Notes: generated by a model from the letters alone, not told the origin. A stretch of DNA of 64,000 bases from Bradysia coprophila (GCF_014529535.1 NW_023503375.1:2356001-2420000), one strand, 5' to 3'; shown: positions 46,401 to 60,896, counted from the first letter of the stretch. Translations and numbers: made by a program.

Positions 46401-49072
46401 TTCGGTGTACGTGTGTATTATATACCACCAATTTACCTATACAGCTTTTTCTCCCGATAAAAATGCCGCGCACAAACGAACGTGTTGTGACAATCTAATC
46501 TAACATTGTTAGGTTACTCAATGATTGAATGTTATAAGCAATGATTCGATAGGAATATCATACCAACACAATTGAATAATACAACAACGAGAGTTAGAGA
46601 GTGAACAAAAGAGTATATTTTCATTGATATATTATTTTTCCGCAGCAAATTTTGCTCTTTTTTGTACATGTAATTCAATGTTACGATGAATGAACTCTGT
46701 GTCTGCAAGTCTAGGTCTAGGATAATTACATTGTTGCTTTTTTTTATGGTTTAGCGCTATATAAAATTGTGTATGGGTGTAAATCTGGCAATTTCGACAT
46801 TATCACTTAACTGACTCTTTGTATAATTATTGTCTACGGAATGGAATGAAAATGAACTTTTAATTTAATGGATATCTGGTCAAATATAAACTGTCAGAAT
46901 TTTCTCTGATTTGGGAACTAGAGTTTAATTGGATGAAAAGGCGGCTTATAGACTTCTGTTGTTAAGTGGTATTAGTTAAATGAATTATGCGCAAAATGTT
47001 TATATTCCACTCTTGTATTTCTCAGAATCGAAATAATCGTCAAACTCTCCGCCCAAAATTTCAATTCCAATTAATATTTTGTTTTGACCGAGAAAAACGT
47101 ATTGCATAAACCTTTGTCTCAGAAATACAACCAATTAATAAAATGAATCATCGTGAGCCGATATATGGCGGCTACATGCCGGGCTAAGAAGATTTTTTAA
47201 TAGAAATTTTGTTGATATTGCTTTTTTTTTATTTTAGAAAACACCTTTCCATCTGTTTTGCAGCAACAAACTTTGTTTATAATATTCAGTCTGATGCGAT
47301 TTTAAATTAACATAAACAAAATCTAGTTTTTTGTGCGAAAATTTCGGAGTCATCATTTTTTGTGATTTAATTAATGGAGGGAAAACACACTCTGATTGTT
47401 CAGTCTGCCTTCCGTAATCAGCGTTCATTTTGCACCGCGTAATTAATTATGTGGAATAACCGCAAATGATACAAGAATTTTTTTACATTTTTTTTTTCAT
47501 TTCCATTAAAAAAACGAAACAGTTCAAGGGAACACATTATACGAGTCCAACACCCTCATTACCAGCCGTACGAAAATGTGCTATATTAATACTCTAATGA
47601 TTAAGTTGCACACACAACTTGCACATTACTATCATCATAACACGTTATAAATAAATATCCATGTACGAAATGTAAACAACGCCATCGACATTAAGGTTGT
47701 GTTGTTGGAGAGGATGAGCGTAATAAAAAAAATATGTGAATCACCAGCATGTCGTAGAGTGCGATGTGCCGAAACGGGTCACCTTGAAATGAAATTTGAA
47801 AGAGCAAAATAACAGAATAAAATATAAAATTACGCAATAAGCTACAACACAAGCGTTACGTGCACTGGAGAGACTATTTAAACGTCTGGAGTTACGTACA
47901 ATTGATTAAATTAATTGCGCTACATTCAAAATGATTGAAATTTTAGATATTTTGGAAATAATAGTCCATAGGCTGTAGGTAGTTATCGTCAATCACTGTT
48001 GTCAACAACGGCGACCAACGGAAAGAATTCTATAGTTGCCGTGTTATACAGCAATGTTTATGTATACCTTACCTTAGGCTATATTTTATATGAAATGAGT
48101 ACTCGATTCGGCGAGATGAATGTAGTTCTTTGTGCATCCAATAAGAAGGAATTATGTCTGGAGTTAGAAATAATCCAAGAACCAACATATCATCAATAAA
48201 AGATGTACGAATTTGGGTATTGGCTGAACAAAGGCATCTAACATTTCATAAGTTACAACCATATCACCCTAGACCCTTATACCTATACCATTAGACCGGT
48301 CGATTTGAATTGGGCACACTAACCGGAATAAAGCGAAAAAGGTTCAGACACGAAAATAGTTTCAAAAGTAAATCATCATCAACAACCATGCTATAACCCA
48401 TTGACCAAATGATTTCGAATCTTTCATATTATTTGCTTATTGAAATCATCACACACACCATTTATTAATTACGTGTCGAATGATACAATATTATAGCATT
48501 CTTGCGTTCACCGCGTTAATAAATAATGGAATAGCGAAAATAAATTACAAAATTTTTTAAGGTTAATGACCATGAATGTGAAAGTTTTTGAACTTAAACT
48601 TTAATTTTCTGCAAAGCTCATGCGTGCGTATGTGTGTAGAGAGGATTATATTACATTTCTGCTGAATGTGTTGGATACCGAGTGTTAATTTAGTTTATGA
48701 ATATTTAAATCGATAATTGAATACTTTTTCAATAAATATTTTCAATAATAAAAACAGAATGACATCACAGGAGTTAGTTTTCGTCGTCTTGGTATTTTAG
48801 GATGATTGTAAGACGTAAAACGTTCGAACATATACCAAACAACAATTCAGTTTCACGAAATTCTTGCAATATTTTTGGAATTTAAAAAAATTTGCGTTGT
48901 TGATTTCATAGATTTGTTTTTCTGAGTAAGGATGTTGTTGTTTGATTAAGAAACTTGTACTGTTTGTATAGCACAAATTGAATGTTTAACCTTTTGCAGA
49001 TGTAAACCATCTTACAATGCGTATCGAGTCTGCTACATCTTTTGATCAAATTATATTCAGCAGATTGAAGCA
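40479..49072. other. AT-rich region without recognisable genes
   Basis: Only short open frames with no family resemblance. Contents are low complexity: an (AT) run near 41132-41146 and a pyrimidine tract near 45359-45400. It could be a long intron or a regulatory or intergenic block; I see no splice-linked coding exons. Confidence 0.5.
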
Positions 49073-49180
49073 AGAAATCTGTTACTTCTTTAGGTTTACC
49101 ATGCATTTTTTATATATAAAAGACCATATCACAAATAGCTTATTGTTAAGTTTTGAAGTTGCTGCCAGTAACATATGTAA
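49073..49180 (+). repeat. Dispersed promoter-like module, copy E
   Basis: GAAATCTGTTACTTCTTTAG, GTTTACCATGCATTTTTTAT, TATA box TATATATAAAAG, ACCATATCAC, AATAGCTTATTGTTAAG and CCAGTAACATATG. It has one of the clearest TATA elements of the seven copies. Confidence 0.6.
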
Positions 49181-51307
49181 CATATGCAAAAGATTAAATA
49201 TGAGGCACAAAGGGCAGTTCACATGCTTTGGAGAGGAATTATTTAGTATCTGTCACTCTTTCTCCCAACCTTAATAACAGAAACATTACCTCAATTTTGT
49301 CTCCCTTAATACTATATGGGAAAGACCATGGTTCATTGCAATTGTCTCAAGAAGCTGTCACATGTTGTTAGAGCTGTCTTCCTTTACCCGGTATATATTT
49401 TACGCTTACGTAAACGGATGTGCTACTTACACGTGGACGTGTACGTATGTCATTAGTACAATCGTTCAAACATGTATTCATGTTTAAATACCAGCTAAAC
49501 GAGAACAATTGTTTACGATATGCTTTAATGTTGCATAAATTGCCAACAGTAAGTCATTGGTTCATAACTTGTGTCAAGTAATGGATTTCAGCAATGAGAG
49601 ATTGCAATGACAACCGTAGTCTGCTGCTTTCAATGCTTTTCTTTTCTTTCTATCTTGTGGTGGAAAGATAATAAAACCAGCAACAGAAGCCCTAACATTT
49701 TTGGAACGTCTGCCAACTGATTTACGAACACAAGCGATGTGTTGAACGCATATGTAATTCTCTCGTAATTTTGGAGTACTTAATGACCCTATGACTCCTT
49801 CCTTAAAGTAAATGTCTACATGACAATAATCCAATTTAGAGACATTGAATAACTCGTGCAGACATTGCTTCTCGTAAACACGAACCATCTTAACAGACAA
49901 ATTACATTCCTGCGGTTACAACAAGTGCTTCATTATTACACAATTAGTGGATATGTCAAGGATAAGATAAATAATATAAAGAATTATGTTCACATTTTGT
50001 CAATAAAGTATCAATGAACTGTGTGATGATAATACCCAGAGAGTAATTGATATAATTGAATTTTATTTCTCATTCATTAAGACCGAACCGACTAACTTAT
50101 TCAAAACTTTCTTTTATTTTCGTCGAAAAATGAGGTTATTTTCATTATAACAGTCACGTATCCATCAGCATATCGTTGATATACTCGATGTTCGTCCGAA
50201 TTGAAAGTTATTATAATTGTGTACTTGCAAGCGAATCGTGAATTTAAAATTTCTCACTCAAAATTGTGCTAATCAATAGGTCTTGTTATTTTGCGACCAT
50301 TTTATTTGGTGAATTTAAAATTCTGCTCGGACAAACACGGGTCTTTACTCTCTAATAACTTATGTTATGAACATAATCACACAACAATTATCCCGACGAT
50401 GATGCAATAATTATACGCATAAACGGCAAAAACCTCTTTCACCGGTTCAAAAACCCCAAAAACTGAAGTCTCCTGTTCTTGCTCTTGTTGAATCATACCG
50501 AAATAAAATAATTCTACCCTATCCTTTTATCGTCGAGACATTGTGAAAACGCTGAATGTATATACAAATAACAACACACCGCCAGACGTTTTATATGTGC
50601 ACACATTACACATCGACGCAAAAGCTTAGTTTTGGCGTTTTTTTTTTAGTTCACTAACCCAGGTTCATTGATACATTATACATTATACCCGTCGTTCGTC
50701 GTCGAACATTTATATTCCGTAAGTATATATATGTACGTGTATGTAAGCTACTCAAAATTTATCGAATTCATTTTTCGTCGTCTCTTTGTTATGGTGATTT
50801 TATAGGTACACCAACAGCAATAATCTTTTCGACTTTTGGGGGGCCAATCACATTTTTCGAATCAAATCGGTCGAGACACAATCATATAATATAGCAAAAC
50901 ACTCTCCAATTCGGGTTGGAAAAAAGGTATATGTAAAATACAGTAAATGGACTGAATATTAACAGAAAAGGTTGCTTGAGGAATGTGTGTACGATCCGTA
51001 GAAGGTTGTATGATATGCAGACGAAATGTGTGTCAAATGAAATGGAGAGTCTGTCGTTAGGTTTTTCTGATTATAAAGGATTTTCGAATAGGTATGGCTA
51101 CTATCTCGACAACGACTACAAAATGAGCGGTGATATCGCCCATTGCGGTTTTATGTAACACAATAAATCTTGGATTAATGAAGTAAAACTCTAGAAAATA
51201 CTTTAAAGAAGATAGGTAGTAGACTTGACGATTGCAGATCGATGGCCTTGTAAGTTATTAGCAAAATTGTTATTTTAAGCTCCAATTTCTTTCGCACAAA
51301 ATATTTT
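49181..51307. other. AT-rich region without recognisable genes
   Basis: A 108-codon open frame on the minus strand (49574-49900) shows no family motif and no splice-linked partners, so I do not call it. Nothing else is structured. Confidence 0.5.
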
Positions 51308-51405
51308 CAATCAATTGAATTCAAATCTACTACTTCAATTGTTGAAACAAGCATTGGAGATTGAACGAGAACAAATAAATCGACATCCATATCCATAACA
51401 GGTTA
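51308..51405 (+). repeat. Dispersed promoter-like module, copy F
   Basis: CAATCAATTGAATTCAAATC, TACTACTTCAATTGTTGAAA, then AAATCGACATCCATATCCATAACAGG after about 40 bp. The TATA block is lost. Confidence 0.5.
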
Positions 51406-52141
51406 ATTGTCGTTGTCTACTTATCGCAAGCTTGGTATGATTCATTGTATTAACATTGTTGAAAAATGTCTTAGTTTGATGAAAATATGACGTGATTGAT
51501 ATTAACATTCCATTGCATCCAACATAATTAACATTGCCGAGCGCATTGGTGGTGTGTATTTAATAATGCCAATATACAGATTGTATTCACAACAATATCA
51601 TGCTAACCTTGATGTATACCCAGCGCACAGACGTGATGATATCGAATTTGAACAATTGCAAATACTGTACTCTAACACTAAACGATTTGTTTAATTTAAA
51701 GAACAAACAGCGAACAACCCAAGCATGTACATTCTGGAGCTCTCTGCTTGAAATACCATGTTGTAGCAGTCTTTGTACACTTTTAATTGACAAGCAAACG
51801 AAGAAATGATTTACTTTTTCTAAAAGATTTCCGAAGACGATAGGAAACGTAATTTCCCTTTGCTTCAAAATGTACAACGAATTTTTTGTTGTTGTTGCGC
51901 CAACAGTTACATGACCCTTTTCACAATTTATTCACCTCAACTCTTATCAACACATAGACCACAGACAACAGACTCGCTACGTACGAAGAGTTCATTGTGC
52001 AATGCATTGTATACATAATAACGTCTTCAAGGGCGCTGAACGCTTAATTCTTTTGATATTTTCGCGAATGGAACTTGGACCTGGAGACCGTTGAATACCG
52101 TTGACAGCAAGCGTATGACTGACCATCGATCAAAGTGTTTT

Positions 52142-52275
52142 CAATCGGTTGATTTCAAATCTTCTACTTCAATTTTTTAACAAGGATTTTACTATATAAA
52201 AAACCATATTACCCAGAGCTTGTTATTATTTTTGTCGTCGTTATCGATAACATATGAATAACCATATGTGACAGT
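52142..52275 (+). repeat. Dispersed promoter-like module, copy G
   Basis: CAATCGGTTGATTTCAAATC, TTCTACTTCAATTTTTTAAC, ACTATATAAAAAACC, AGAGCTTGTTATTATTTTTG, TCGTCGTTATCGATAACATA and TGAATAACC. It is directly followed by the LINE fragment beginning about 52268, so it abuts or belongs to that element. Confidence 0.7.
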
Positions 52276-53173
52276 TTTGAGTAGGTTTAATATTAAGGTG
52301 GTCGATGATAGTATTTTGGGATTAGTAAGTTCGATTCCTAGTGAATTTGTTCCAGGTAGTGATGATGAGAGGAAAGTACAGAGGAATTGGGACTCTCCGT
52401 TGGTCAATAGCAAGTTTAGTGGGATGTTTGAATCTGGTGAATCTGTTGATCGTGCGAGACTGCTTGCGTCATCTACTAAAGAATCTTCAAAGTGGCTGCA
52501 AGTTGTCCCGTCGAGTCAGCTAGGTTTGTTATTAGATAACAATGCTGCGAGAATTGCTGTTGGTATGCGTTTTAGGATCCCAATTATGCGAGGAGTATAG
52601 GTGTGTCTGTGGTGAGTTAGTTAAAAAGGACGGTTTGCATGGATTATCATGCAAGCTTAAGACAGGGATAACGCCGCGACATGATTCTGTAAACAGAGAG
52701 TTTTCTCATGCTTTTTCTGCTGCAGATTTTCCAACTTTGTTACAGCCACCAGGAATTTCTAGAGATGACGGTAAAAGACCTGATGGTATGACTCTAATTC
52801 CGTGGAGTCATGGTAAATCTCTTTTATGGGATGTGACAGTGCGTGATACGTTGGCTCCTTCATACATTGGTGAAACTTCTAAAAAAGCACGCTCAGTTGC
52901 AGAGAAAGCGGAGAGATTAAAGCATAATCATTATAGAAAACTTAAAGAAAATTATTTATTCACCCCGCTTGCTTTTGAATCTTTAGGTTGCATGGGCCAG
53001 AAACAAAGAAATTTGTCACGAAATTAGGATCTTTGATGAAAAAAGCATCAGGGGAAAAGCGTTCAACAGATTATTTATTGCAAAGAATTTCAATTGCTAT
53101 TCAAAGAGGAAATGCAGCATGTATTCTTGGAACGTTGGGAAGGAATAGAGTGGCCGATTTTTATTTATTGTAA
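52268..53173 (+). pseudogene. LINE C-terminal fragment with zinc knuckle and restriction-like endonuclease signature
   Basis: Three consecutive open frames read as one protein broken by two frameshifts, near 52575 and 52990. In order: KWLQVVPSSQLGLLLD, then CVCGELVKKDGLHGLSCK (zinc-knuckle type), then RHDSVNREF, DDGKRPDGMTLIPW and LLWDVTVRDTLAPSYI, then TDYLLQRISIAIQRGNAACI before a TAA stop. The RH...RPD...D spacing resembles the restriction-like endonuclease of R2/NeSL-type LINEs and related elements. No reverse transcriptase lies upstream. It is an inactive relic; the clade is inferred from motifs only. Confidence 0.75.
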
Positions 53174-56100
53174 TTTCTGTTTTTTGAAAAGATCGATTTT
53201 TTACTGGCTGTGCAATTTGAGCAGTCTTTTTTTCGCTTATCTTATAATAAAAATAGAAAATATGTGACAGATTAAGTTTCTTTTGAATCAGATTTAGAAG
53301 ATGGTGACCGTTTGGGAGAACCTTTTCATTTTTTTGCTACTACAAAAAACTATTTTTATCGAACTGACAAAAGTAATTGAATATTCTAAATGCCGTTGTG
53401 TGTGAGCAAGACTGTTGTGTCTACTATTCCCTGTGCAACTTATTATTCGATAATTTATATTTCTACCAAGTTTAGTGTAGCATAAAGTTCTCTGTGAAAC
53501 TTTATTGGGTCTCGGACAGAAAAGTTTTTTTTTTAATTTAACGATTTTACAAAATAAAATCTAAATAAAGCATTGACCATAAATGATGAGAAAGCTAACA
53601 AAGGATCACAAGATCTGTGGATTCGTGACCGGGCTTACTCGAAACTGGCGAATGTAAAAAAAAACACATTAACTATAGCGGAACATAAACCTGATTACAA
53701 TTGAGATGATGTAAGGACTGTTGATTTCATAAACACTACAAAATCTATGGTCAAAACGGAGGTCAAAAGTCTCATTTAATTTGCTGAATCTACATTAGTT
53801 TCAGATTGATTTCAAGGTGTCAATGTGTCACATGTATGTTAATAATGGCGGAAATCGCTAATGTTGAATGAATGAAATCTCGGAATATGCAAACATAAAC
53901 CGCGTTAAGTTATAAGTTAGATGACTGCTGATCTATTTTCAGATCATAATTTAAGAGATAATGAGAGAAAGAGAGAGAAGAGCAAAGCTAATCTTTACAA
54001 TTACTTGATGACTGGGTGAAGAAGTAAGTGAAGAAAAATATTTCAACTTCATTTTGTACATATGAGAAGTACCTAGACTTTTTTGTTACTCTGACACATA
54101 AACTCATGACGATGATAGAATGTCTAAAAATATAAAATAAATTTATTATCGTTCACTTCATTTTATGCAATTTACTTCTTCTTAAGTACATATTTATCAT
54201 ACCTCCACACACTATATCTTGACTGGCAATTTATACTATACAGCGCGAAGCACTGTATTATTTATAGAATGCATAACAACGAATGCTACAGAAAATAATA
54301 CAAAAAAAAGAAAAAGAAAAAAAATTCAAAAAGAGATAATCGTTTAATTGAAAAATAAAATTTTCAAATGAAATGCCTCGCACTCATTTTATACAACACA
54401 ATAATGTGCAGCACAGAATTGTGTGGGGCAATGAACCGACCCTCTAGTTGACTGAGCAAATAAATATATTAATGTGGAAATGGCTACAAGTATAAAAATG
54501 TGTTTGTTTGTAAGCTGCGCATTTTTTTTGCAAATAAATTCGCGATTAACAAATAAAAATGTCATTGAGATAGCTACAATTTATAATGCATATACATATC
54601 GTGGTATGGATTTTATATATTATTTTTTCTTTATTTCTTTTTGCAATTATATTGACGAGTGATAATTGCTATTTTTTTCAGAATCAGTCGAATATAATGA
54701 TATCAATTGAATGCGTGTTCGATAAAAAGAAATCAAAAACAAACAAAGTATTATATCGATTCAAACATTACACAACATTATTCAGCCTGGTTTTATCTTT
54801 GCCAATACGTTATACATGTTGTGCATCACGCAAGGTCAAATTCGGCCAGAGACATTGACCCTCGTCAATTTCTGTTTATCAGTTTTTTTTCTTCTTTTTT
54901 TAAATAAATTTATTTCTTAGAATAAAGCATTACACAATCGCCGCTTCAATATTGCAACACATTTTCACATCCAATAAAAATGCAGTCGTATTAGTTGCTC
55001 CACAGTCGTTTAGCTAACATACATATTATAGCATACACCGTGTGTGCTCAAAAAAATAAACCTAAATATCCATACAATGTCCATCCATCCATAGCCCGTA
55101 TTCATCACCATTCCAATTCTATAAAACGCATTTAAGAAGAAGAGAATGAAAAAAAAATATATATTCAAACACAACACAAAACATCGTCAACCCGAAGACC
55201 AGACAGACCTTGAGACTGACTATATAACATTCTGAACGATACACCATCATCAAAGCATTACATACTACCACATTATACACGTTCGGGCATATTTTTATAA
55301 TATAAAAAAACAGACTAAAAAAAATTATTCACATCCATGAGTGATACAAAACAGAAAAAAAAGATGATTACAAAATCAACCATCAACACATAGAATTCGC
55401 ACACATGAATATGAGGCTTTTCGCATATATATATTTTGATTGTTGCCTCGATTTTCTGCTGTACGCTTTTATCCTTTTTCTTTGTTTCATTCAACTTTTC
55501 GACGAGCCATTTATTTATACCAATTGAGATCTTTGTACATTATATGCATACAGACAATAAACAGACGTTAAAATTGTTGTTTATTGCAGACGATACGATA
55601 AGGTATACATTTTATTATTATTATATTTTGAAATAACAGAAAGATATTAATTTGTTATGTATGAATTAGGACAAAACGTCGATACCGAGATATTCGAAGA
55701 AGGGAAATTTCAATAATCAATATTGCCCCGAACCAATAGTTATCAAAATCGATTCGTTATTCAGCGTTGAAAGCTCGTTTGAATAATTTTGTTACAGAAA
55801 ATCTACGAAAAAAAGACTATTGAGACGGTTCTCTCTTTGCATTGCTTCTGATTTTACGTGTGTCTCGTCTTTATGTAGAGATTAATTAGATTCGTCTTGA
55901 GTGGTAGACATTAGAGGCGTATAAAGATTGGTCTTTATTTAATTGGCTTCCATAAATTGGCTGATGGATTAAGTATCCAAATGCGTTGAAAAAAAAACTT
56001 CCACTGCGTCTTTGTTATAACAAATTATTTGCAAAAAATAAGAGTGCATTTGTCGTTAAACCTTATCAAGCATTGTTAGCGGATGGTTTTTACACCGTCT

Positions 56101-56581
56101 ACCGATTTCGATAGAAGTGAACAAATGATAACAATTTCTTCGTTGCATTTTGTAATCCTTTACTGCGTAGCAACAACGTTATCCGTTTATGACTTTATTG
56201 CTTTATTATTTAAGTTGTTTGTAAGTTTTGCGAAACTAGAAGGAAGATTATGGAAGATTGGCACAATACGAAGATTCTTGATAAGAAAGTTGTTTGATAT
56301 AGGGATCTCAATTGTTCCATAATCATATTTGAATTAGGTATAAGGAGAGTAACTGGTTTCGTCATAAAAGTCTTCAAACATAACTTCAACGTAATGGAAT
56401 ATTCTACTTATCGCATCTATCAACAGAATTCGTTGGTTGGTCATACGTATAATGGAATCATGCCGAAATAAAAATTATTTTTTCAAATATCTTATCAAAA
56501 TTTGTCTAACAGGGACGTGACGTTCACGAACCAAATTCACATATCAATGTGCATAATACACATCTCAACTGAATATAATTT
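53174..56581. other. AT-rich region without recognisable genes
   Basis: Only low-complexity short frames on both strands. The right edge is the exact left boundary of duplication copy 2. Confidence 0.5.
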
Positions 56582-56879
56582 GTTGTGTGTATCAAAGTGA
56601 AATTATGGAGACAAATTTTTTATTTAACATGATGTTTGGGGACACTAAATTTTTCAGGGACGTCCCCGAAAGAAGAGCTATTTATTGAGTTTTTTGAGGA
56701 CATTAGAACGGACGACCACTACATTAAATAAGCGGCCGATGATCACAAGCATTTTAGGGATACCAATGATGCACGATTTTTTCGATATTTTCATTGCCAA
56801 AACGAATTTTATAATTGATTATGTTGAACCGTCAGTTAAATTTCCCCTTTTACAAGCTATTACGAATAAGGCGACAGCT

Positions 56880-59085
56880 AGAGTGGTTTAGAGTGACTGG
56901 CTGGTGGTTTAGATTGACTGGCGGTTGCTTTAGAGTGACTGGCGGTTGCTTTAGAGTGACTGGCGGTTGCTTTAGAGTGACTGGCGGTTGCTTTAGAGTG
57001 ACTGGCGGTTGCCTTTAGAGTGACTGGCGGTTGCTTTAGATTGACTGGCGGTTGCTTTAGAGTGACTGGCGGTTGCTTTAGAGTGACTGGCGGTTGCTTT
57101 AGAGTGACTGGCGGTTGCTTTAGAGTGACTGGCGGTTGCTTTGGAGTGACTGGCGGTTGCTTTAGAGTGACTGGCGGTTGCTTTAGAGTGACTGGCGGTA
57201 GGTTAAGATTGACTGGCGGTAGCTGGCGGTTGGCTTATAGTTACTGACGGTTCATAAAAGGATGAATTTCGTTGATTTTTGCCTACATTCTCTTTATGGC
57301 ATTTAGTAAGAGGGTGAATAATCAGTGGGGGTTGCTTTAGAGTGACTGGCGGTTGCTTTAGAGTGACTGACGGTTGCTTTAGAGTGACTGACGGTTGCTT
57401 TAGAGTGACTAGCGGTTGCTTTAGAGTGACTGGCGGTTACTTTTGAGTGACTGGCGGTTGCTTTAGAGTGACTGGCAGTTGCTTTAGAGTGACTGGCGGT
57501 TGCTTTAGAGGGACTGGCGGTTGCTTTAGAGTGACTGGCGGTTGCTTTAGAGGTACTGGCGGTTGCTTTAGAGTGACTGGCGGTTGCTTTAGAGTGACTG
57601 GCGGTTGCTTTAGAGTGACTGGCGGTTGCTTTAGAGTGACTGTCGGTTGCTTTAGAGTGACTGGCGGTTGCTTTAGAGTGACTGGCGGTTGCTTTAGAGT
57701 GACTGGCGGTTGCTTTAGAGTGACTGGCGGTTGCTTTAGAGTGACTGGCGGTTGCTTTAGAGTGACTGGCGGTAGCTGGCGGTTGGCTTATAGTTACTGG
57801 CGGTTCATAAAAGGATGAATTTCGTTGATTTTTGCCTACATTCTCTTTATGGCATTTAGTAAGAGGGTGAATAATCAGTGGCGGTTGCTTTAGAGTGACT
57901 GGCGGTTGCTTTAGAGTGACTGGCGGTTGCTTTAGAGTGACTGGCGGTTGCTTTAGATTGACTGGCGGTTGCTTTAGAGTGACTGGCGGTTGCTTTAGAG
58001 TGACTGGCGGTTGCTTTAGAGTGACTGGCGGTTGCTTTAGAGTGACTGGCGGTTGCTTTAGAGTGACTGGCGGTTGCTTTAGAGTGACTGGCGGTTGCTT
58101 TAGAGTGACTGGCGGTTCCTTTAGAGTGACTGGCTGTTGCTTTAGATTGACTGGCGGTTGCTTTAGAGTGACTGGCGGTTGCTTTAGAGTGGCTGGCGGT
58201 TGCTTTAGAGGGACTGGCGGTTGCTTTAGAGTGACTGGCGGTTGCTTTAGAGTGACTGGCGGTTGCTTTAGAGTGACTGGCTGTTGCTTTAGAGTGACTG
58301 GCGGTTGCTTTAGAGTGACTGGCGGTTGCTTTAGAGTGACTGGCGGTTGCTTTAGAGTGACTGGCGGTTGCTTTAGAGTGACTGGCGGTAGGTTAAGATT
58401 GACTGGCGGTAGCTGGCGGTTGGCTTATAGTTACTGGCGGTTCATAAAAGGATGAATTTCGTTGATTTTTGCCTACATTCTCTTTATGGCATTTAGTAAG
58501 AGGGTGAATAATCAGTGGCGGTTGCTTTAGAGTGACTGGCGGTTGCTTTAGAGTGACTGACGGTTGCTTTAGAGTGACTGACGGTTGCTTTAGAGTGACT
58601 GACGGTTGCTTTAGAGTGACTGGCGGTTGCTTTAGAGTGACTGGAGGTTGCTTTAGAGTGACTGGCGGTAGGTTAAAATTGACTGGCGGTAGCTGGCGGT
58701 TGGCTTATAGTTACTGGCGGTTCGTAAAAGGATGAATTTCGTTGATTTTTGCCTATATTCTCTTCATGCCATTTTGTAAGAGAGTAAATAATCAGTGGCG
58801 GTTGGTTTAGAGTGACTGGCGGTTGCTTTAGAGTGACTGGCGGTAGGTTAAGATTGATTGGCGGTAGCTGGCGGTTGGCTTATAGTTACTGGCGGTTCAA
58901 AAAGGGATGAATTTCGTTGATTTTTGCTTCTCTTTATGGCATTTAGTAAGAGGGTCAATAATCAGTGGCGGTTGCTTTAGAGTGACTGGCAGTTGGTTTA
59001 GAGTGACTGGCGGTTGCTTTAGAGTGACTGACGATTGCTTTAGAGTGACTGGCTGTAGGTCAAGATTGACTGGCGGTAGCTGGCG
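56880..59085 (+). repeat. 21-bp minisatellite in higher-order blocks, copy 2
   Basis: Same block order, unit variants and spacers as the copy 1 array, unit for unit, including rare variants (TTCATAAAAGG spacers, single-base unit variants). One extra G occurs in a unit near 57010, which breaks the open frame there. Confidence 0.95.
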
Positions 59086-59410
59086 AACCGCCAGCCACGG
59101 TAAGCGAACCGCCAGCTACCGCCAGTCACTCTAAACCAACCGGCACTGATTATTCACCCTCTTACAAAATGCTATAAAGAGAATATAGGCAAAAATCAAC
59201 GAAATTCATCCTTTTACGAACCGCCAGTAACTATAAGCCAACCGCCAATCACTCTAAAGCAACCGCCAGTCACTCAAAACCAACCGCCAGGCACTCTAAA
59301 GCAACCGCCAGTCACTCTAAACCAACCGCCAGTTACTCCAAACCAACCGCCAGTTACTCCAAACCAACCGCCAGTTACTCTAAACCAACCGCCGGCTACT
59401 GGCGGTAGCT
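59086..59410 (-). repeat. Inverted block of the minisatellite, copy 2
   Basis: Reverse-oriented units (AACCGCCAGTCACTCTAAA) and a reversed spacer, matching the copy 1 block at 31321-31645. Confidence 0.92.
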
Positions 59411-59641
59411 AGCGGTGGTTGGCTGGTCCATTTTCATTAGCCGGCGCTGACCGGCGTCTCAATTTAGTACAAAAAAACAACAAATTATACTCCGAAAATA
59501 TGAAAAAAAAATGAAGAAACTGCCAGGGCTTCTTGTGGAGTGGTTTCCGCGCCCCAATTCTTGTTGTCCCCAATAAATACAACTTCAATCCCTATTAAAC
59601 ATTGTAAAATAAACAAATTAAATGAAATAACTTAGCTTAGT

Positions 59642-60078
59642 CTAAAAGCTTGGCGGCCGGTTTTAAAGACTTAGCGGTAAGATAAAATTGCTTGGCGGTC
59701 AGTTTAAGCGACTTTGCAGTCAGTCTGAATAACTTGGCAGTCAGTTTGAATAACTTGGCGGTCAGATCGAATAACTTGGCGGTCAGTTTAAATAGCTTGA
59801 CGGTACGCCTAAGAATTTGGCGGTCAGTTTAAATGTCTCGACGGTTGACTTGGCTGCTAGCTTATATGACCGTATGATAAAATTGCTTGTTTAAATAACT
59901 TAACAGTCAGTTGAATTAATTTGGCGGTCAGTTTAAATAACTTGGCGGTTAGTTTGAATGTTTTTAGGTAGGTCTAAAAACTTTGCGGTCCGTCCTAATG
60001 ACTCGGATGTCAGTTTAAATGGTTCGGCTGTCAGCTTAAATAATTCGGCTGTAAGTCTCAGAACTTTGTGGTCAGTCC
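59642..60078 (+). repeat. Degenerate 21-bp array, copy 2
   Basis: Matches 31877-32312 of copy 1, with TTGGCGGTCAGTTT-type cores at 21-bp spacing. Confidence 0.85.
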
Positions 60079-60896
60079 TAAGTTTTTTTTTTAAGGAGGG
60101 ATCGGGCTTACTCTTTTATTAAAACTGGTCAATTCTGGCCAACCATCAATTTTACTCTGATTTTCTTAGCCTAAACATTGTGAATTTTTTACAGGTATCC
60201 GTTGTAAGTTTTTTCTGTGTTATGTTTTTTGTATTAATTTGCATATTACAGTTCTATCATTTTTTCATTTACACCTGAAAGTATACTGCGCATGGAACTC
60301 CGGACTTTGTGCCATGCTGCTGAGTGGTATTTTTTGAACACTTGATGTTCATTGGTACGATGATTAGAGTATCCCTTATCCTTAAAACCCTGTTTCACAG
60401 ACATTAACAATAAGTACAAATATACCAAATGAACTCTCATATCAACAGCTACGCTTTTCAACAATATTTTCATTCACATTCTAATCAGAAAAAAATTTTG
60501 ATTTCGCTTTACCCTACGTGTACTACAGAGCCTACACTTTGATGCACATTGTTTTCATATTTTACTCATCATATAATTAATTCTAATTTCTCAAATTTCT
60601 CAAAGATTTCTCAAATTCTCAATTTTAAAAAAAATTCTCTAAAATTTCTCAAAAATAGTCCCTGGTTATAGCTTATAATCGACGAGCGGTCAACTATAAC
60701 CAACTCGCGAGAACACCTACAAATTGAATACAACTCAAAAATCGTCAGCCGAAATCACTTGTCATTTGTTTACAAATGATGTTCAACTAATCAAAGCAGT
60801 CATTGCTTTATATTACTTTCTATACGCCAAATTAAATCGTTCTATCTTTCGGATTAGTTGTCGAAGAAACGTAGTCGATTCTTTAAAAATAGTGAA

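Noticed and set aside
49574..49900. 108-codon minus-strand frame
   Set aside because: No recognised domain, no partner exons and a composition like the surrounding DNA; length is within chance expectation.
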